DNA of 64,000 nt, from contig NZ_LR134363.1 in the NCBI RefSeq assembly GCF_900637295.1, forward strand, positions 310,001 through 374,000, given 5' to 3'. Every line of letters starts with the position of its first letter. The stretch's first letter is position 1. The DNA comes from Actinomyces slackii. GTDB taxonomy: Bacteria > Actinomycetota > Actinomycetes > Actinomycetales > Actinomycetaceae. Made by a program: the position numbers and the translations under genes. The notes under the pieces are model-generated. The model was not told the DNA's origin. It worked only from the letters and a program-made list of their open reading frames with translations, and ran no database searches. Shown here one piece after another: positions 26,700 through 36,407 of this stretch.

Positions 26700-27242
26700 G
26701 TGCAGATCGCGGTCACGCCTGATCCCCAGCGCTGGGTGATCATCCCGCCCTTCCCGCCCCCGGGCTGGGCCAGGGAGGAGGCGCGGCACCGCAGCGCCCA
26801 CCTGGGTGTGACCGGACCGCAGTGGCGCTCCGAGCTGGAGTCCCTGCTGGGCGAGCTCCAGTCCATGGAGCGCCAGGGGCGCTTCGCCCGGCTCATGCAC
26901 ATCGACGACGTCGCCAACCCGCCCTTCGTGGTGGACCTCAGCCTGGAGATCGCCGGGGATGACGGCTCCAAGGAGGGCCGGCGGGCCACCCAGCGGGCCC
27001 TCATCGCCTCCATGCTCCCCACGACCGAGCCGGTGCGCCTGCGCCCCGGCCATGACATGGCCGGCTTCTCCGCCTTCGGCGAGGGCTCGGGTCCCACTCA
27101 GGGCGCCGTCGTGCTGCGGCTGGCGGGCCTGCCCACGGTCCCCGTTGACCTGGTCATGCGCCTGTGGGGCGCCGCGGCCCCATCCATCTCCCCCCATCTG
27201 GACGATCTGGTCGAGCTGGCCCGCCAGGTCGCGCCGGTCTGA
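26700..27242 (+). CDS. Conserved-looking hypothetical protein next to the FHA-kinase unit
   Basis: A 180-residue soluble protein without signal peptide or membrane segment. I do not recognise the family. The sequence is coding in composition, begins with a GTG preceded by ggaaggag (26686-26693), and shows a hydrophobic pattern typical of a mixed alpha/beta fold (QIAVTPDPQRWVIIPPFPPP; FVVDLSLEIAG; GAVVLRLAGLPTVPVDLVMR). It is divergent from the RDD-FHA gene, 68 bp away, so it may share regulation with it. Its role is unknown. Confidence 0.75.
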   Translation: MQIAVTPDPQRWVIIPPFPPPGWAREEARHRSAHLGVTGPQWRSELESLLGELQSMERQGRFARLMHIDDVANPPFVVDLSLEIAGDDGSKEGRRATQRALIASMLPTTEPVRLRPGHDMAGFSAFGEGSGPTQGAVVLRLAGLPTVPVDLVMRLWGAAAPSISPHLDDLVELARQVAPV

Positions 27243-27342
27243 CCCGGCCCCCTCCCCAGAGCCTGTCCGGGACGACGACGTCCTGCTAAGCGCGACCGGC
27301 CCGGACCGCAGCCCGGATCCCGACCATCCCCCTCACGCCGCC

Positions 27343-29241
27343 CTAGGCCCCCAGGCCCAGCGACTCGACCTCCTCGGCTGCCGCCAGCCACTGCTCCTCG
27401 ATCCGGGCGTGCTCGGCCTGAGCGGTGGCCAGCTCGCGGCCCAGCTCGGCGAGCTCGCCCAGGCGCGCGGGATCGGCTGAGACCTCCTCCAGGCGGGCGT
27501 GAAGGGCCTCAACCGCCGCGGCGGCCCGATCCAGGCGCCTCTCAATGCGCGCCAGGCCCTTGGTCGCCTCTCGCATCCGCGCCCCGTCGGGACGCGCCGG
27601 GGAGGCGGGCCGCGATGCTCCGCGCGCGCCAGAGCCCTGGCCCGACCGCCTCGAGGGCGTCGGGGCCTGGCCGCCCAGCCCCTGGCGGCGCAGCTCCAGG
27701 TACTGCTCCACACCGCCGGGCAGGGCCCGCAGGGCCCCGTCCCCCAGCAGGGCCATCTGGTGGTCGGTCACCCGCTCCAGCAGGTAGCGGTCGTGGGAGA
27801 CCACCACCAGGGTTCCGGGGAAGGAGTCCAGGATGTCCTCCACCGCCGCCAGGGTGTCGGTGTCCAGGTCGTTGGTGGGCTCATCGAGCAGCAGCACATT
27901 GGGCTCGGTCATGAGCAGGCGCAGCAGCTGAAGGCGGCGCCTCTCACCGCCGGAGATCTCACCCACGCGGGTCCAGGCCCGCTGACGGGTGAAGCCCAGG
28001 CGCTCGACGAGCTGGGCGGCCGTCAGCTCCTTGCCGCCCACCACGACCCGCTCCCCCACCATGGAGACCGCCTCCACCACGCGCAGGTCGGCCAGCTCAT
28101 CGAGCTCATGGGTGGACTGGGACAGGGTGGCCACCGCCACGGTCTTGCCGCGCACCACGCGGCCAGAGCTCGGCTCCTGGGTGCCGGCCAGCAGGCGCAG
28201 CAGGGTGGTCTTGCCCGCGCCGTTGACGCCGACGATGCCCACCCGCTCCCCGGGCGCCAGTCGCCAGGTCACCCGCTCCAGGACCGTGCGCTGCTGGGGG
28301 CCCGCGCCGTCCGGGTAGCGCACGGCCACATCCTCCAGGTCGATGACGCGCTTGCCCAGGCGGGCCGTGGCCATGGCCATGAGCTCGACCGTGTCACGCG
28401 GCGGGGGGACATCGGCGATGAGGGCCTCGGCGGCCTCGATGCGGAAGCGCGGCTTGGAGGTGCGGGCCGGGGCTCCCCGGCGCAGCCAGGCCAGCTCCTT
28501 GCGCAGCAGGTTCTCCCGCTTGGCGGCCGCCGCCGCTGCCTGGCGGGCGCGCTCGGCGCGGGCCAGGACGTAGGCGGCATAGCCGCCGTCGTAGGTCTCG
28601 ATGCCGCCGGGGACCTGGGCGCGGCCCCCGCCCGGGTCGGCGCCGGGCACGACCTCCCACACATGGGTGCAGATCGCGTCGAGGAACCAGCGGTCGTGGG
28701 TGACGGTGACCAGGGCGCCCGCGCGCCTTCCGGCGAAGCGCTCATGGAGGTGGCGGGCCAGCCAGTCCACGCCCTCAACATCCAGATGGTTGGTGGGCTC
28801 GTCCAGGATGACGACGTCGGCCGGCGCGGTCAGCACGGAGGCCAGGGCGACGCGCCGGCGCTGGCCACCGGACAGGGTGGCGACATCGGCCCGCAGGTCC
28901 AGATCGGCCAGGAGGCCCGCGTGGATATCGCGCACCGCGGCATCCGAGGCCCACTCATGCTCGGGGACCTCGCCGTGAACGGCGCTGCGCACCGTGGTCC
29001 CGGCCACGAGGTCATCGCCCTGGCCGAGCATGGCCAGTCTCACCCCGCCGGTGCGCGTGACGCGACCGCCGTCGGGCTCGCGCTGGCCGGACAGGGCGGA
29101 CAGGAGAGTCGACTTCCCGGCCCCATTGGGTCCCAGGACCCCCACCCTGGTGCCGTCCTCAATGCCCAGGGTCACGCCGTCGAGCAGGATCCGCGAGCCG
29201 ACGACGAGGCGCAGCCCCTCGACCCCCAGCAGATGCGCCAT
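27343..29241 (-). CDS. ABC-F family ATP-binding protein
   Basis: A 632-residue protein with two ABC ATPase domains and no membrane segment. The first has GPNGAGKSTLLSAL, a LSGGQRRRVALA signature and VVILDEPTNHLD; the second has GVNGAGKTTLLRLL, ISGGERRRLQLL and VLLLDEPTNDLD. The two are joined by a linker, and a charged C-terminal region looks coiled-coil. ABC-F proteins act on ribosomes as translation factors or in antibiotic protection. The ATG at 29241 overlaps the ispE stop (TGATG), so it is translated with ispE; upstream in-frame codons would extend into ispE. Which ABC-F subgroup it belongs to is not clear. Confidence 0.92.
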   Translation of the reverse strand: MAHLLGVEGLRLVVGSRILLDGVTLGIEDGTRVGVLGPNGAGKSTLLSALSGQREPDGGRVTRTGGVRLAMLGQGDDLVAGTTVRSAVHGEVPEHEWASDAAVRDIHAGLLADLDLRADVATLSGGQRRRVALASVLTAPADVVILDEPTNHLDVEGVDWLARHLHERFAGRRAGALVTVTHDRWFLDAICTHVWEVVPGADPGGGRAQVPGGIETYDGGYAAYVLARAERARQAAAAAAKRENLLRKELAWLRRGAPARTSKPRFRIEAAEALIADVPPPRDTVELMAMATARLGKRVIDLEDVAVRYPDGAGPQQRTVLERVTWRLAPGERVGIVGVNGAGKTTLLRLLAGTQEPSSGRVVRGKTVAVATLSQSTHELDELADLRVVEAVSMVGERVVVGGKELTAAQLVERLGFTRQRAWTRVGEISGGERRRLQLLRLLMTEPNVLLLDEPTNDLDTDTLAAVEDILDSFPGTLVVVSHDRYLLERVTDHQMALLGDGALRALPGGVEQYLELRRQGLGGQAPTPSRRSGQGSGARGASRPASPARPDGARMREATKGLARIERRLDRAAAAVEALHARLEEVSADPARLGELAELGRELATAQAEHARIEEQWLAAAEEVESLGLGA

Positions 29242-30209
29242 CAGCCCACCACCCGCGCTCCGGCCACAGGAGCGTCGGCGCGCAGGGCCTCGGCGCACAG
29301 CCCACTGGACATCAGGGCCCGGGCCACCCGCTGGGCCCCGGCGGCGTCCGCCACCAGGGCGGCCACGGTGGGCCCCGACCCCGAGACGATCGCCCGCAGG
29401 GCACCGGCGGCCTCCGCCACGGCGATGACATCGGCCAGCTCCGGCCGCAGGTCCAGGGCCGCGGCCTGCAGGTCATTGTGCAGGCAGGCGGCCAGGGCCT
29501 GAGGGCTGCCCGAGCGCAGCGCGACGGTCATGGCCTCGCTGACCTCCTGGGGGCCTCCCCGCCCTGCTCCCATCTCATCGAAGCGGGCGAAGACCTCGGG
29601 GGTGGACAGGCCGCGGTGGTGGAGGGCGAAGACCCACTGGTAGGTGCCGCGCGCCATCAGGGGGGTGACCATGTCCCCGCGCCCGTGCCCCACCGCGGTG
29701 GAGCCCAGCAGCGGGAAGGGCACGTCCGCGCCGAGCCGGGAGGCCAGGGACATGAGCTCACCCGTGCCCAGCCCGGTTCCCCACAGGGCGTTGCAGGCCA
29801 CCAGGGCGGCGGCCGCATCGGCCGAGCCACCGGCCATGCCCCCCGCCACGGGCACCCGCTTGCGCACCAGCAGGTCCACGCCCTCGCTCACCCCGGTGGC
29901 CTCGGCCAGAATGTGGGCGGCGCGCACGGCGAGATTGGAGGCGTCGGTGGGCACGGCGTCGTCGGGCTCCTCCAGGGCCAGGGTGATCTCGCCGAGGGCC
30001 TGGGCGGACTGGCGCCGCGCGGTGATGGTCTCGATGAGGCGCACCGCCTGGAACACCGTGGTCAGGGGGTGGTAGCCATCAGGCCCCGGGGCGCCGACCG
30101 ACAGGAAGAGATTGACCTTCCCGGGCGCCTCGACGCGCACGGATGTGGCCGAGCCCGAGCGCGCAGGCCAGGGCCCGCTCCCGCAGGGGACCGAACGAAG
30201 ATGACTCAT
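29241..30209 (-). CDS. ispE: 4-diphosphocytidyl-2-C-methyl-D-erythritol kinase
   Basis: A 322-residue GHMP kinase of the MEP isoprenoid pathway; it phosphorylates the 2-hydroxyl of CDP-ME with [23 protein letters not shown] near the N-terminus is the IspE substrate motif, [18 protein letters not shown] is the GHMP ATP-binding loop, and [13 protein letters not shown] the C-terminal GHMP motif. The start ATG at 30209 overlaps the rsmA stop as ATGA and has GGAGAAG upstream. rsmA-ispE-ABC-F order is common in actinobacteria. Confidence 0.95.
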   Translation of the reverse strand: MSHLRSVPCGSGPWPARSGSATSVRVEAPGKVNLFLSVGAPGPDGYHPLTTVFQAVRLIETITARRQSAQALGEITLALEEPDDAVPTDASNLAVRAAHILAEATGVSEGVDLLVRKRVPVAGGMAGGSADAAAALVACNALWGTGLGTGELMSLASRLGADVPFPLLGSTAVGHGRGDMVTPLMARGTYQWVFALHHRGLSTPEVFARFDEMGAGRGGPQEVSEAMTVALRSGSPQALAACLHNDLQAAALDLRPELADVIAVAEAAGALRAIVSGSGPTVAALVADAAGAQRVARALMSSGLCAEALRADAPVAGARVVG

Positions 30210-31138
30210 GGCTTCTCCTTGGCATCGCTGCCTCCCGGCTCCCGGGCGAACAGCTCCTGGGCAAGGCCGGCGAAGGCGGTCGCATCGAGTCGCTCGCCGC
30301 GCTCGGCCGGGTCGATGCCGGCGGCGCGCAGCGCCCGCTCCGCGGCCTCCGGCCCCCCGGCCAGGGCGGCCAGGGCCTTGCGCAGGGTCTTGCGCCGCTG
30401 GGAGAAGGCGGCGTCGATGACGGCGAAGACCTCCTCGCGCGAGGCGGCCGTGACGGGGGGCTCGCGCCGGATGAGCTCGACCAGGGCGGAGTCCACATTG
30501 GGAACCGGCCAGAACACCGAGCGCGAGATGGTGATGGTGCGCCGCGCCGAGGCGTACCAGGCCGTCTTGGCGCTGGGCACGCCGTAGGTGCGCGATCCGG
30601 GCGGCGCGGCCAGGCGGTCGGCGACCTCGGCCTGGACCATGACGGTGGCCGACTCCAAGGAGGGCAGGGCCTCGAGCAGGGTCAGCAGCACCGGCACGGC
30701 CACGTTGTAGGGCAGGTTGGCCACCAGGCGCACGGGCAGGGCCCCGCCCAGGTCCTGCGGCCCGGTGATGCCGAGGGCGTCGGCCTCGATGACGCGCAGG
30801 TCCGTGCTGGCCGCCGGCATCCTGTCGGCAACGGTCACGGGCAGGGCCCGGGCCAGCCGCGGATCGATCTCCACGGCGGTCACCCGCGCCCCGGCCTCCA
30901 GGAGGGCCAGGGTCAGTGAGCCCAGGCCCGGCCCGACCTCGAGGATCTCCTGACCGGGGGTCACTCCGGCGCCGCGCACAATGCGCCGCACGGTGCTGGC
31001 ATCGTGGACGAAGTTCTGCCCGAGGGTCTTGGTGGGGCGGATACCCAGGGCGTGGCACAGCCCGCGCACCTCGGCGGGGCCCAGCAGGCCCGAGGTCGGG
31101 TCCGCGGCGCCGGGCCGGCTGCTGCGCGATGGGCTCAT
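30206..31138 (-). CDS. rsmA: 16S rRNA (adenine1518/1519-N6) dimethyltransferase
   Basis: A 310-residue KsgA/RsmA enzyme that dimethylates two adenines in the last 16S rRNA hairpin. LGQNFVHD (about residues 39-46), the SAM motif [14 protein letters not shown] and the catalytic motif [12 protein letters not shown] are all present. The protein is of family length. A TACTGT hexamer on this strand at 31202-31207 could be the -10 box. It heads the rsmA-ispE-ABC-F unit. Confidence 0.96.
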   Translation of the reverse strand: MSPSRSSRPGAADPTSGLLGPAEVRGLCHALGIRPTKTLGQNFVHDASTVRRIVRGAGVTPGQEILEVGPGLGSLTLALLEAGARVTAVEIDPRLARALPVTVADRMPAASTDLRVIEADALGITGPQDLGGALPVRLVANLPYNVAVPVLLTLLEALPSLESATVMVQAEVADRLAAPPGSRTYGVPSAKTAWYASARRTITISRSVFWPVPNVDSALVELIRREPPVTAASREEVFAVIDAAFSQRRKTLRKALAALAGGPEAAERALRAAGIDPAERGERLDATAFAGLAQELFAREPGGSDAKEKP

Positions 31139-31239
31139 GGCGGTCGCTGCCTCACTCCTGTCCTGGGCCCGGGGCGCGGCGCCACCGGGCTCACCAGGAC
31201 ACAGTAGCGGGACTCACTCCACGTTCCCATCAGGAGGGG

Positions 31240-31276
31240 CTGGCCGCCCGCCTGGGTGCGGCGCGACGGCGGCCAG
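31240..31276 (-). terminator. Hairpin downstream of the first rpf-like gene
   Basis: ctggccgcc (31240-31248) and ggcggccag (31268-31276) form a perfect 9-bp stem around a 19-base loop. It lies 75 bp past the rpf-like stop at 31351. No T tract follows, which is usual in high-GC actinobacteria. Confidence 0.4.
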
Positions 31277-31350
31277 TCCGCGGCCGGATGTCAGTCGGAT
31301 GTCAGCCGAATGTTCGGCCAGATCAGCGCCGGGCGGCGGGAGTCAGCGCC

Positions 31351-32256
31351 TCACAGCAGGCCGAGCTTGGCGGCGCAGTGGGGCCACTGGCCCCAGCCGG
31401 CGCTCTGCTGAAGCGCCTGGGCGCGCATGGTCTGCTCCTCGGCACTGGCCTCGGAGGGAAGACCGGATCCGCCCACGGACTGCCAGGTCTGCAGGGAGAA
31501 CTGGTAGAGGCCGTAGTAGCCGTTGCCGGTGTTGGCCGTGGGGTCGCCGCCGGACTCGCACTGGGCGAGCTGGGCCCACACGCCCTCGGGGGCGCTCCCA
31601 CCGGAGCTGGAGCCACCGGAGCCGGCGTCGCCGGAGCCGGAGTCCGAGCCGGAGGAGTCCGCCTCCGCGGTGGGGGCCGCCTGGGGGGCCTGGGAGGACT
31701 CAGCCGATCCCGTGTCCTTGGGGGCGGGTGTCTTGTCCGCCTGCGTGGCGGTTCCCACCAGGACGACCTCGTCGACGGCCTGGGTGACCACGACGCTGGA
31801 GATCTCCACCCGGGAGGTCTCCTTGCCATCCACCAGGGTGACCTGATAGGTGGTGCGCACCACGCCGTCGACGCCCTCGGTCTCCACCCGGGTCTCACCC
31901 TCGGGCACCGAGGCGGAGGGCTTCTCCACCCTGCCGTGGGCCTGGGTCGTCTCCTCGGTCACCGTGGTCACCGTCGCCGCGCCCTGGGTGGCCGCAGCCA
32001 CCGGCTGTCCGGATCGGCCCCCCTCGGCGCCCAGGTCCTGGCCGCTCAGGGCAGCCGTTGAGGAACTGGGGCCATCGCCCGTGGCCACGACCGCCGCATA
32101 GGCGCCGCCGGAGACGACCAGGGACAGCGCGGCGGCGCTGAGAGCGGCGCGCAGCAGCATCGGCCGACGCGATGGCCGCTCAGCGGGCTCATCCTGAACC
32201 GCCTCGGCGGGGTCGATGAGGGGGTCCGGGATCGTCATATCAGGCATGGGAGGCAC
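31351..32256 (-). CDS. Resuscitation-promoting-factor-like protein: G5 domain plus transglycosylase-like domain
   Basis: A 301-residue exported wall hydrolase candidate. The N-terminus is cytosolic, with a membrane/signal helix (LLRAALSAAALSLVVSGGAYA), then a G5 domain (VEKPSASVPEGETRVETEG ...), an acidic Ser/Gly linker and a C-terminal Rpf/transglycosylase-like domain (VWAQLAQCESGGDPTANTGN, then GLYQFSLQTWQSVGG). E in AQCESGG is the expected catalytic acid. I choose the GTG at 32256 since AAGGA lies eight bases upstream. The G5 domain is nearly identical to that of the next gene. Confidence 0.88.
   Translation of the reverse strand: MPPMPDMTIPDPLIDPAEAVQDEPAERPSRRPMLLRAALSAAALSLVVSGGAYAAVVATGDGPSSSTAALSGQDLGAEGGRSGQPVAAATQGAATVTTVTEETTQAHGRVEKPSASVPEGETRVETEGVDGVVRTTYQVTLVDGKETSRVEISSVVVTQAVDEVVLVGTATQADKTPAPKDTGSAESSQAPQAAPTAEADSSGSDSGSGDAGSGGSSSGGSAPEGVWAQLAQCESGGDPTANTGNGYYGLYQFSLQTWQSVGGSGLPSEASAEEQTMRAQALQQSAGWGQWPHCAAKLGLL
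31750..31983. repeat. Direct repeat copy 1: G5 domain coding segment
   Basis: This 234-bp segment matches 32871-33104 at a constant offset of 1121 bp with only a few differences by eye; the encoded 78 residues differ at about three positions (R/K, V/T, L/S). Confidence 0.85.
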
Positions 32257-32366
32257 AGGGGATGTCCTTACGTGTCGGCGGTCCGCACACGGTAACGGAC
32301 GCGTCTCACGCCGGGCAATGCTCCCCATCACAGATGCTCCTTCGCGCATGCCCGCAGGTTGCGGAT

Positions 32367-32406
32367 ATGAGCCCGGCCACCCTCGGATGAGGGTGGCCGG
32401 GCTCAT
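32367..32406 (-). terminator. Perfect 18-bp hairpin after the second rpf-like gene
   Basis: atgagcccggccaccctc (32367-32384) and its exact reverse complement (32389-32406) enclose the four-base loop ggat. It lies 27 bp past the stop of the gene ending at 32433 and before the GTG at 32256, so it likely ends one rpf transcript ahead of the next. No T tract is present. Confidence 0.75.
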
Positions 32407-32432
32407 GGCACAGGGAGGATGGGGTAGGTGGG

Positions 32433-33422
32433 TCAGTACCAGCCGACGGACTCGGAGTGAGCCCAGGCTGCGCAGGGAGTGCCGTAGCGGCCGGAGATGT
32501 ATCCCAGGCCCCAGGTAATCTGGGTGGTGGGGTTGGTCGCCCAGTCCGAACTGACGGAGGCCATCTTATCGCCCGGCAGGGACTGGGGGATGCCGTATGC
32601 GCCCGAGGAGGGATTCTGAGCCTGGTAGTTCCAGTTGGACTCGCGCTCCCACAGGCTCTCCAGGCAGGAGAACTCGGAATCGCCCCAGCCGTATCCGGCC
32701 ATCATCGAGCGGGCGATGGCCTTGGCGCCCTCGGGGGTGGTTCCCGCACTGGAGTCGGCGGCCGGGGCGGGAGCCTGCTCGGTGGTGGAGGTGGATGCCG
32801 GGGCCTCCGTGGCGCCGGAGTCCGTCGGGGCGCTGGTGGACCCGCTCTCGGCGGGGGCGGATGCGGAGCCGGTTCCCACCAGGACGACCTCATCGACGGC
32901 CTGGGTGACCACGACGCTGGAGATCTCCACCCGGGAGGTCTCCTTGCCGTCCACCGAGGTGACCTGGTAGGTGGTGCGCACCACGCCGTCGACGCCCTCG
33001 GTCTCCACCCGGGTCTCGCCCTCGGGCACCGAGGCGGAGGGCTTCTCCGTCTTGCCGTGGGCCTGGGTGGTCTCCTCGGTCACCGTGGTCACCGTCGCCG
33101 CGCCGTCGTCGGCCACCGTGACGGCCTCACCGGCCGGGGCCCCGTTGGCCTCACCGCCCAGGGCGGCCAGGGTGTTGCCCCCGAGCCCGCCCTGCTCATC
33201 CTGGGCCGCCACAGCGGCGTAGGCGCCACCGGAGACCGCCAGGGACAGAACCGCCGCGGCGCCGCCCGCCCGGAAAAGCATGGGGCTCAGCGGGGTCCTC
33301 GCGGGACCTGCCGCACGACGACGGCCATGGCCGGTCGAGGCAGGGGTCAGGCCCCGGGACGCCAGGGCGCCGAGCTCCACAAGAGTGGTGTTCAGTGAAC
33401 TGGTCTGAGAGTGACGACCCAC
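32433..33422 (-). CDS. G5 domain protein with lytic transglycosylase-like C-terminal domain
   Basis: A 329-residue exported protein paralogous to its neighbour. It has a hydrophobic helix (FRAGGAAAVLSLAVSGGAYA), a G5 domain almost identical to that of the neighbour, a Ser/Thr/Pro linker, and a different C-terminal domain (EFSCLESLWERESNWNYQAQ, then GAYGIPQSLPGDKM and ITWGLGYISGRYG). This matches the lytic transglycosylase-like fold of phage and actinobacterial wall enzymes, with E in WERESNWN as the expected catalytic acid. The GTG at 33422 has AAGGA nine bases upstream. Confidence 0.87.
   Translation of the reverse strand: MGRHSQTSSLNTTLVELGALASRGLTPASTGHGRRRAAGPARTPLSPMLFRAGGAAAVLSLAVSGGAYAAVAAQDEQGGLGGNTLAALGGEANGAPAGEAVTVADDGAATVTTVTEETTQAHGKTEKPSASVPEGETRVETEGVDGVVRTTYQVTSVDGKETSRVEISSVVVTQAVDEVVLVGTGSASAPAESGSTSAPTDSGATEAPASTSTTEQAPAPAADSSAGTTPEGAKAIARSMMAGYGWGDSEFSCLESLWERESNWNYQAQNPSSGAYGIPQSLPGDKMASVSSDWATNPTTQITWGLGYISGRYGTPCAAWAHSESVGWY
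32871..33104. repeat. Direct repeat copy 2: G5 domain coding segment
   Basis: This is the partner of 31750-31983, same orientation and same length. The flanking N-terminal and C-terminal coding parts of the two genes are much less similar. Confidence 0.85.
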
Positions 33423-33604
33423 GATGTGTCTTCCTTCGCTGTACGGACTTGCGTCACCGTAGCGGATCATCCGCAAGGATGACTATGCACCTGCTCACAT
33501 CCGATCCGCTTGTGACAGAACCGTGCAAAGTACAACTGGTTCCGCCCTGGAATGAACCTGACACCAGCCTGGGAGCGCGATTTGCCCCGGCGCCTGGGCC
33601 CCGG

Positions 33605-34531
33605 TCACCAGGTGCCGTAGACGGACTCGGTGCGCGCCTGCAGCCCCAGGCAGAAATCCCTCAGATCCCGCCCCCGGGCCTCGGCCAGGAAGCGCACCGT
33701 CGCCCCCATGAGATAGGAGCCGTTGGGGCGCCCCCGCCACGGGGTGGGGGGAAGATAGGGAGCATCGGTCTCCACCAGCAGCAGCGACTCTGGGATCTGC
33801 CTCACGGCCGAGCGCAGGTCCTCGTTGGCGGGGTAGGTGATGGGCCCGGCGATGGAGGCGTACCAGCCGTGCTCGGCGCAGGCGCGGGCGAGCTCGACCC
33901 CGCCGGAGAAGCAGTGGAAGACGGTGCGCTGCGGGGCGCCGTCGGCCAGGAGGACCTCCAGGCAGGCGCCATGGGCGTCCCGGTCGTGGATCTGCAGGGG
34001 CAGGTCGAGCTCCTTGGCCAGGGCGATATGGGCTCGGAAGGACTCGCGCTGAACAGCCGCGCCGGCCGGCCCGGTGCGGAAGAAGTCCAGTCCGGACTCC
34101 CCCACCGCCACCACATGATCCCGATTCGCGCGAATCGTGGCCTCCAGCCGGGACAGGGCCTGATCGAGGCCCTCCCCGTGGTGGTCCATGACGCGCGGGG
34201 CCAGGCCGTCGGGGCCGATCTCGCGCACACCGGCGTGCACAACCGCCTCATTGGGGTGGATGGCCAGGGCCGTGCGCACCCCGGGCAGGCTGCGGGCCAG
34301 CTCCAGGCTCGGCTCCCAGGCGGTGGTCTCGCAGGCCGAGGTCACGATCCTCGTCACGCCCGCGGCCCGGGCCCGGTCCACCAGCTCCGCCGCGCTCAGC
34401 GGCGCCTGGGAGCCGGGGCCGCCCTCATCGCCGGGAACCGGAAGGTGCGCGTGATTGTCGGTGACCGGGGCCGGCAGCGGGGCGACGGCGTCGGCCGGCG
34501 GCCAGGAGCGGTCGCGCTTGGCGGAGCCCAT
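33605..34531 (-). CDS. tatD: TatD family metal-dependent hydrolase / DNase
   Basis: A 308-residue TIM-barrel hydrolase. TDNHAHLP carries the HxH metal site near residue 26, VGESGLDFFR the conserved Glu, IHDRDAHGA and FHCFSGG the later His ligands, and VETDAPYLPP the final Asp. TatD proteins are 3'-5' DNases involved in repair. The ATG at 34531 follows the metG stop by 4 bp, the usual metG-tatD pairing of actinobacteria, in which rsmA often lies close by, as it does here. Confidence 0.94.
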   Translation of the reverse strand: MGSAKRDRSWPPADAVAPLPAPVTDNHAHLPVPGDEGGPGSQAPLSAAELVDRARAAGVTRIVTSACETTAWEPSLELARSLPGVRTALAIHPNEAVVHAGVREIGPDGLAPRVMDHHGEGLDQALSRLEATIRANRDHVVAVGESGLDFFRTGPAGAAVQRESFRAHIALAKELDLPLQIHDRDAHGACLEVLLADGAPQRTVFHCFSGGVELARACAEHGWYASIAGPITYPANEDLRSAVRQIPESLLLVETDAPYLPPTPWRGRPNGSYLMGATVRFLAEARGRDLRDFCLGLQARTESVYGTW

Positions 34532-34535
34532 GGGG

Positions 34536-36395
34536 TCAGGCGCCGGTGACGTCGTCGGGCAGGGAGTCGGCGTAGCGGGCCAGCTCCTCCTCGACGATGG
34601 CCTCATCGAGCTTGGTGAACACCGGGGTGGGCTTGGCCACAGGCACCCCCACGGACACCGGGTGGCGCCGCCAGGCGGGCACGGCGCTGTAGTCACCGGT
34701 GATGATGGGGTAGCCGGTGCGCCCGGCGAAGGCCTCGGGCAGGACGCCGGGGTCGAGCTCCTCGGCCTCCTCGATCCGGGGCATGGGGGCCACCTGCCCC
34801 TGGCCGCCCAGGATGCGATCGACCTCGTTGGCCGCATGCGGCAGGAAGGGGGAGAGCAGGAGGTTGAGGTCGGCGACGGCCTGGGCCAGGGTGTGCAGGA
34901 TCGTGGCCAGCCGCTGGCGCGTGGCCTCATCCTCGCCCTTGAGCTTGAAGGGCTGGGTGTCGGCCACGTACTTGTTGGCCTCCCCCACCAGGCGCATGGC
35001 CTCGGCCAGGGCGGCCTTCTGCCGGTGGCGGGCGATGAGGTCACCCACCGAGGCGAAGCCCGTCTCGATGGCCTCCAGCAGGGCGCGATCGATCTCCTCC
35101 AGCTCGCCGGGGGCCGGGATGGCGCCGAAGCGCTTGTGGATCATGGAGGCGGTGCGGTTGACCAGGTTGCCCCAGCCGGCCACGAGCTCGCCGTTGGTGC
35201 GGCGCACGAACTCCGCCCAGGTGAAGTCGGCGTCCGCGGTCTCCGGGCCGGCGGCGCAGATGAAGTAGCGCAGGGCGTCGGCCTGGTAGCGCTCGAGGAA
35301 GTCGCGCACATAGATGACGATGCCGTGGGAGGAGGAGAACTTCTTGCCCTCCATGGTGAGGAACTCGCTGGAGACCACCTCGGTGGGCAGGTTGAGCACG
35401 CCCATGGAGCCGGCCGTCACGCCCGGCTCGCCCTGACGGCTGCCCTGGCCGTTGTGCCCCAGGAGCTCGGCGGGCCAGATCTGGGAGTGGAAGACGATGT
35501 TGTCCTTGCCCATGAAGTAGTAGGACAGGGCCGCCGGGTCGTTCCACCAGGCGCGCCATGCCTCGGGGTCGCCGGTGCGCCGCGCCCACTCGATGGAGGC
35601 CGACAGGTAGCCGATGACCGCGTCGAACCAGACGTAGAGGCGCTTGGTGGGCTGGTCCTCCCAGCCGGGCACGGGGATGCCCCAGTCGATGTCACGGGTC
35701 ATGGCCCGCGGGCGGATGTCCCCCAGGAGGTTCTGGGAGAAGCGGATGACATTGGGGCGCCAGGTGCCCGAGGCCTCGCGCTCATCAAGCCACTCGCCCA
35801 GGGCCTGGGCCAGGGCGGGCAGGTCGAGGAACCAGTGCGTGGACTCCACGAACTCGGGGGTCTCGCCGTTGATCCGCGAGCGCGGGCTGATGAGGTCGGT
35901 GGGGTCGAGCTGGTTGCCGCAGCTGTCGCACTGGTCGCCGCGGGCGCCCTGCGTGCCGCAGATGGGGCAGGTCCCCTCGATGTAGCGGTCGGGCAGGGTC
36001 CGGCCAGTGGAGGGGGAGATGGCTGAGCGGGTGACCTGCTGGACCATGTAGCCGTTGTCGCGCACCGTGCGGAACATCTCCTGGACGACGGCGTAGTGGT
36101 TGCCCGCAGTCGTCCGGGTGAACAGGTCGTAGGACAGGCCCAGGGCCACCAGGTCCTCAACGATGAGCCTGTTGTTGCGGTCCGCCAGCTCGCGGGCGCT
36201 GACGCCCTCCTGGTCGGCGGCCACCAGGATGGGCGTGCCGTGCTCATCGGTGCCCGAGACCATGAGGACCTCATGGCCCGCCATGCGCATGTAGCGGGAG
36301 AAGACGTCGGAGGGGACGCCGAATCCGGCGACATGACCGATGTGGCGGGGGCCATTGGCGTAGGGCCAGGCGACCGCGGACAGGATGTGCGTCAT
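34536..36395 (-). CDS. metG: Methionyl-tRNA synthetase
   Basis: A 619-residue class I aminoacyl-tRNA synthetase. The HIGH motif appears as [10 protein letters not shown] (residues 16-25), the zinc knuckle as [17 protein letters not shown], and the KMSKS loop as KKFSSSHG. It charges Met-tRNA. The ATG at 36395 has no Shine-Dalgarno sequence but a TAGGCT -10-like box six bases upstream (36402-36407), so the mRNA is probably leaderless. Confidence 0.96.
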   Translation of the reverse strand: MTHILSAVAWPYANGPRHIGHVAGFGVPSDVFSRYMRMAGHEVLMVSGTDEHGTPILVAADQEGVSARELADRNNRLIVEDLVALGLSYDLFTRTTAGNHYAVVQEMFRTVRDNGYMVQQVTRSAISPSTGRTLPDRYIEGTCPICGTQGARGDQCDSCGNQLDPTDLISPRSRINGETPEFVESTHWFLDLPALAQALGEWLDEREASGTWRPNVIRFSQNLLGDIRPRAMTRDIDWGIPVPGWEDQPTKRLYVWFDAVIGYLSASIEWARRTGDPEAWRAWWNDPAALSYYFMGKDNIVFHSQIWPAELLGHNGQGSRQGEPGVTAGSMGVLNLPTEVVSSEFLTMEGKKFSSSHGIVIYVRDFLERYQADALRYFICAAGPETADADFTWAEFVRRTNGELVAGWGNLVNRTASMIHKRFGAIPAPGELEEIDRALLEAIETGFASVGDLIARHRQKAALAEAMRLVGEANKYVADTQPFKLKGEDEATRQRLATILHTLAQAVADLNLLLSPFLPHAANEVDRILGGQGQVAPMPRIEEAEELDPGVLPEAFAGRTGYPIITGDYSAVPAWRRHPVSVGVPVAKPTPVFTKLDEAIVEEELARYADSLPDDVTGA

Positions 36396-36401
36396 GGCCC
36401 A

Positions 36402-36407
36402 AGCCTA
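36402..36407 (-). promoter_or_regulatory. -10 box for leaderless metG
   Basis: TAGGCT on the minus strand ends six bases before the metG ATG, which would place the transcription start at or next to the start codon. Confidence 0.5.

Noticed and set aside
33423-33604. ydaO-type c-di-AMP riboswitch ahead of the rpf-type gene
   Set aside because: The conserved core of the riboswitch is missing. Only short alternative hairpins are visible.
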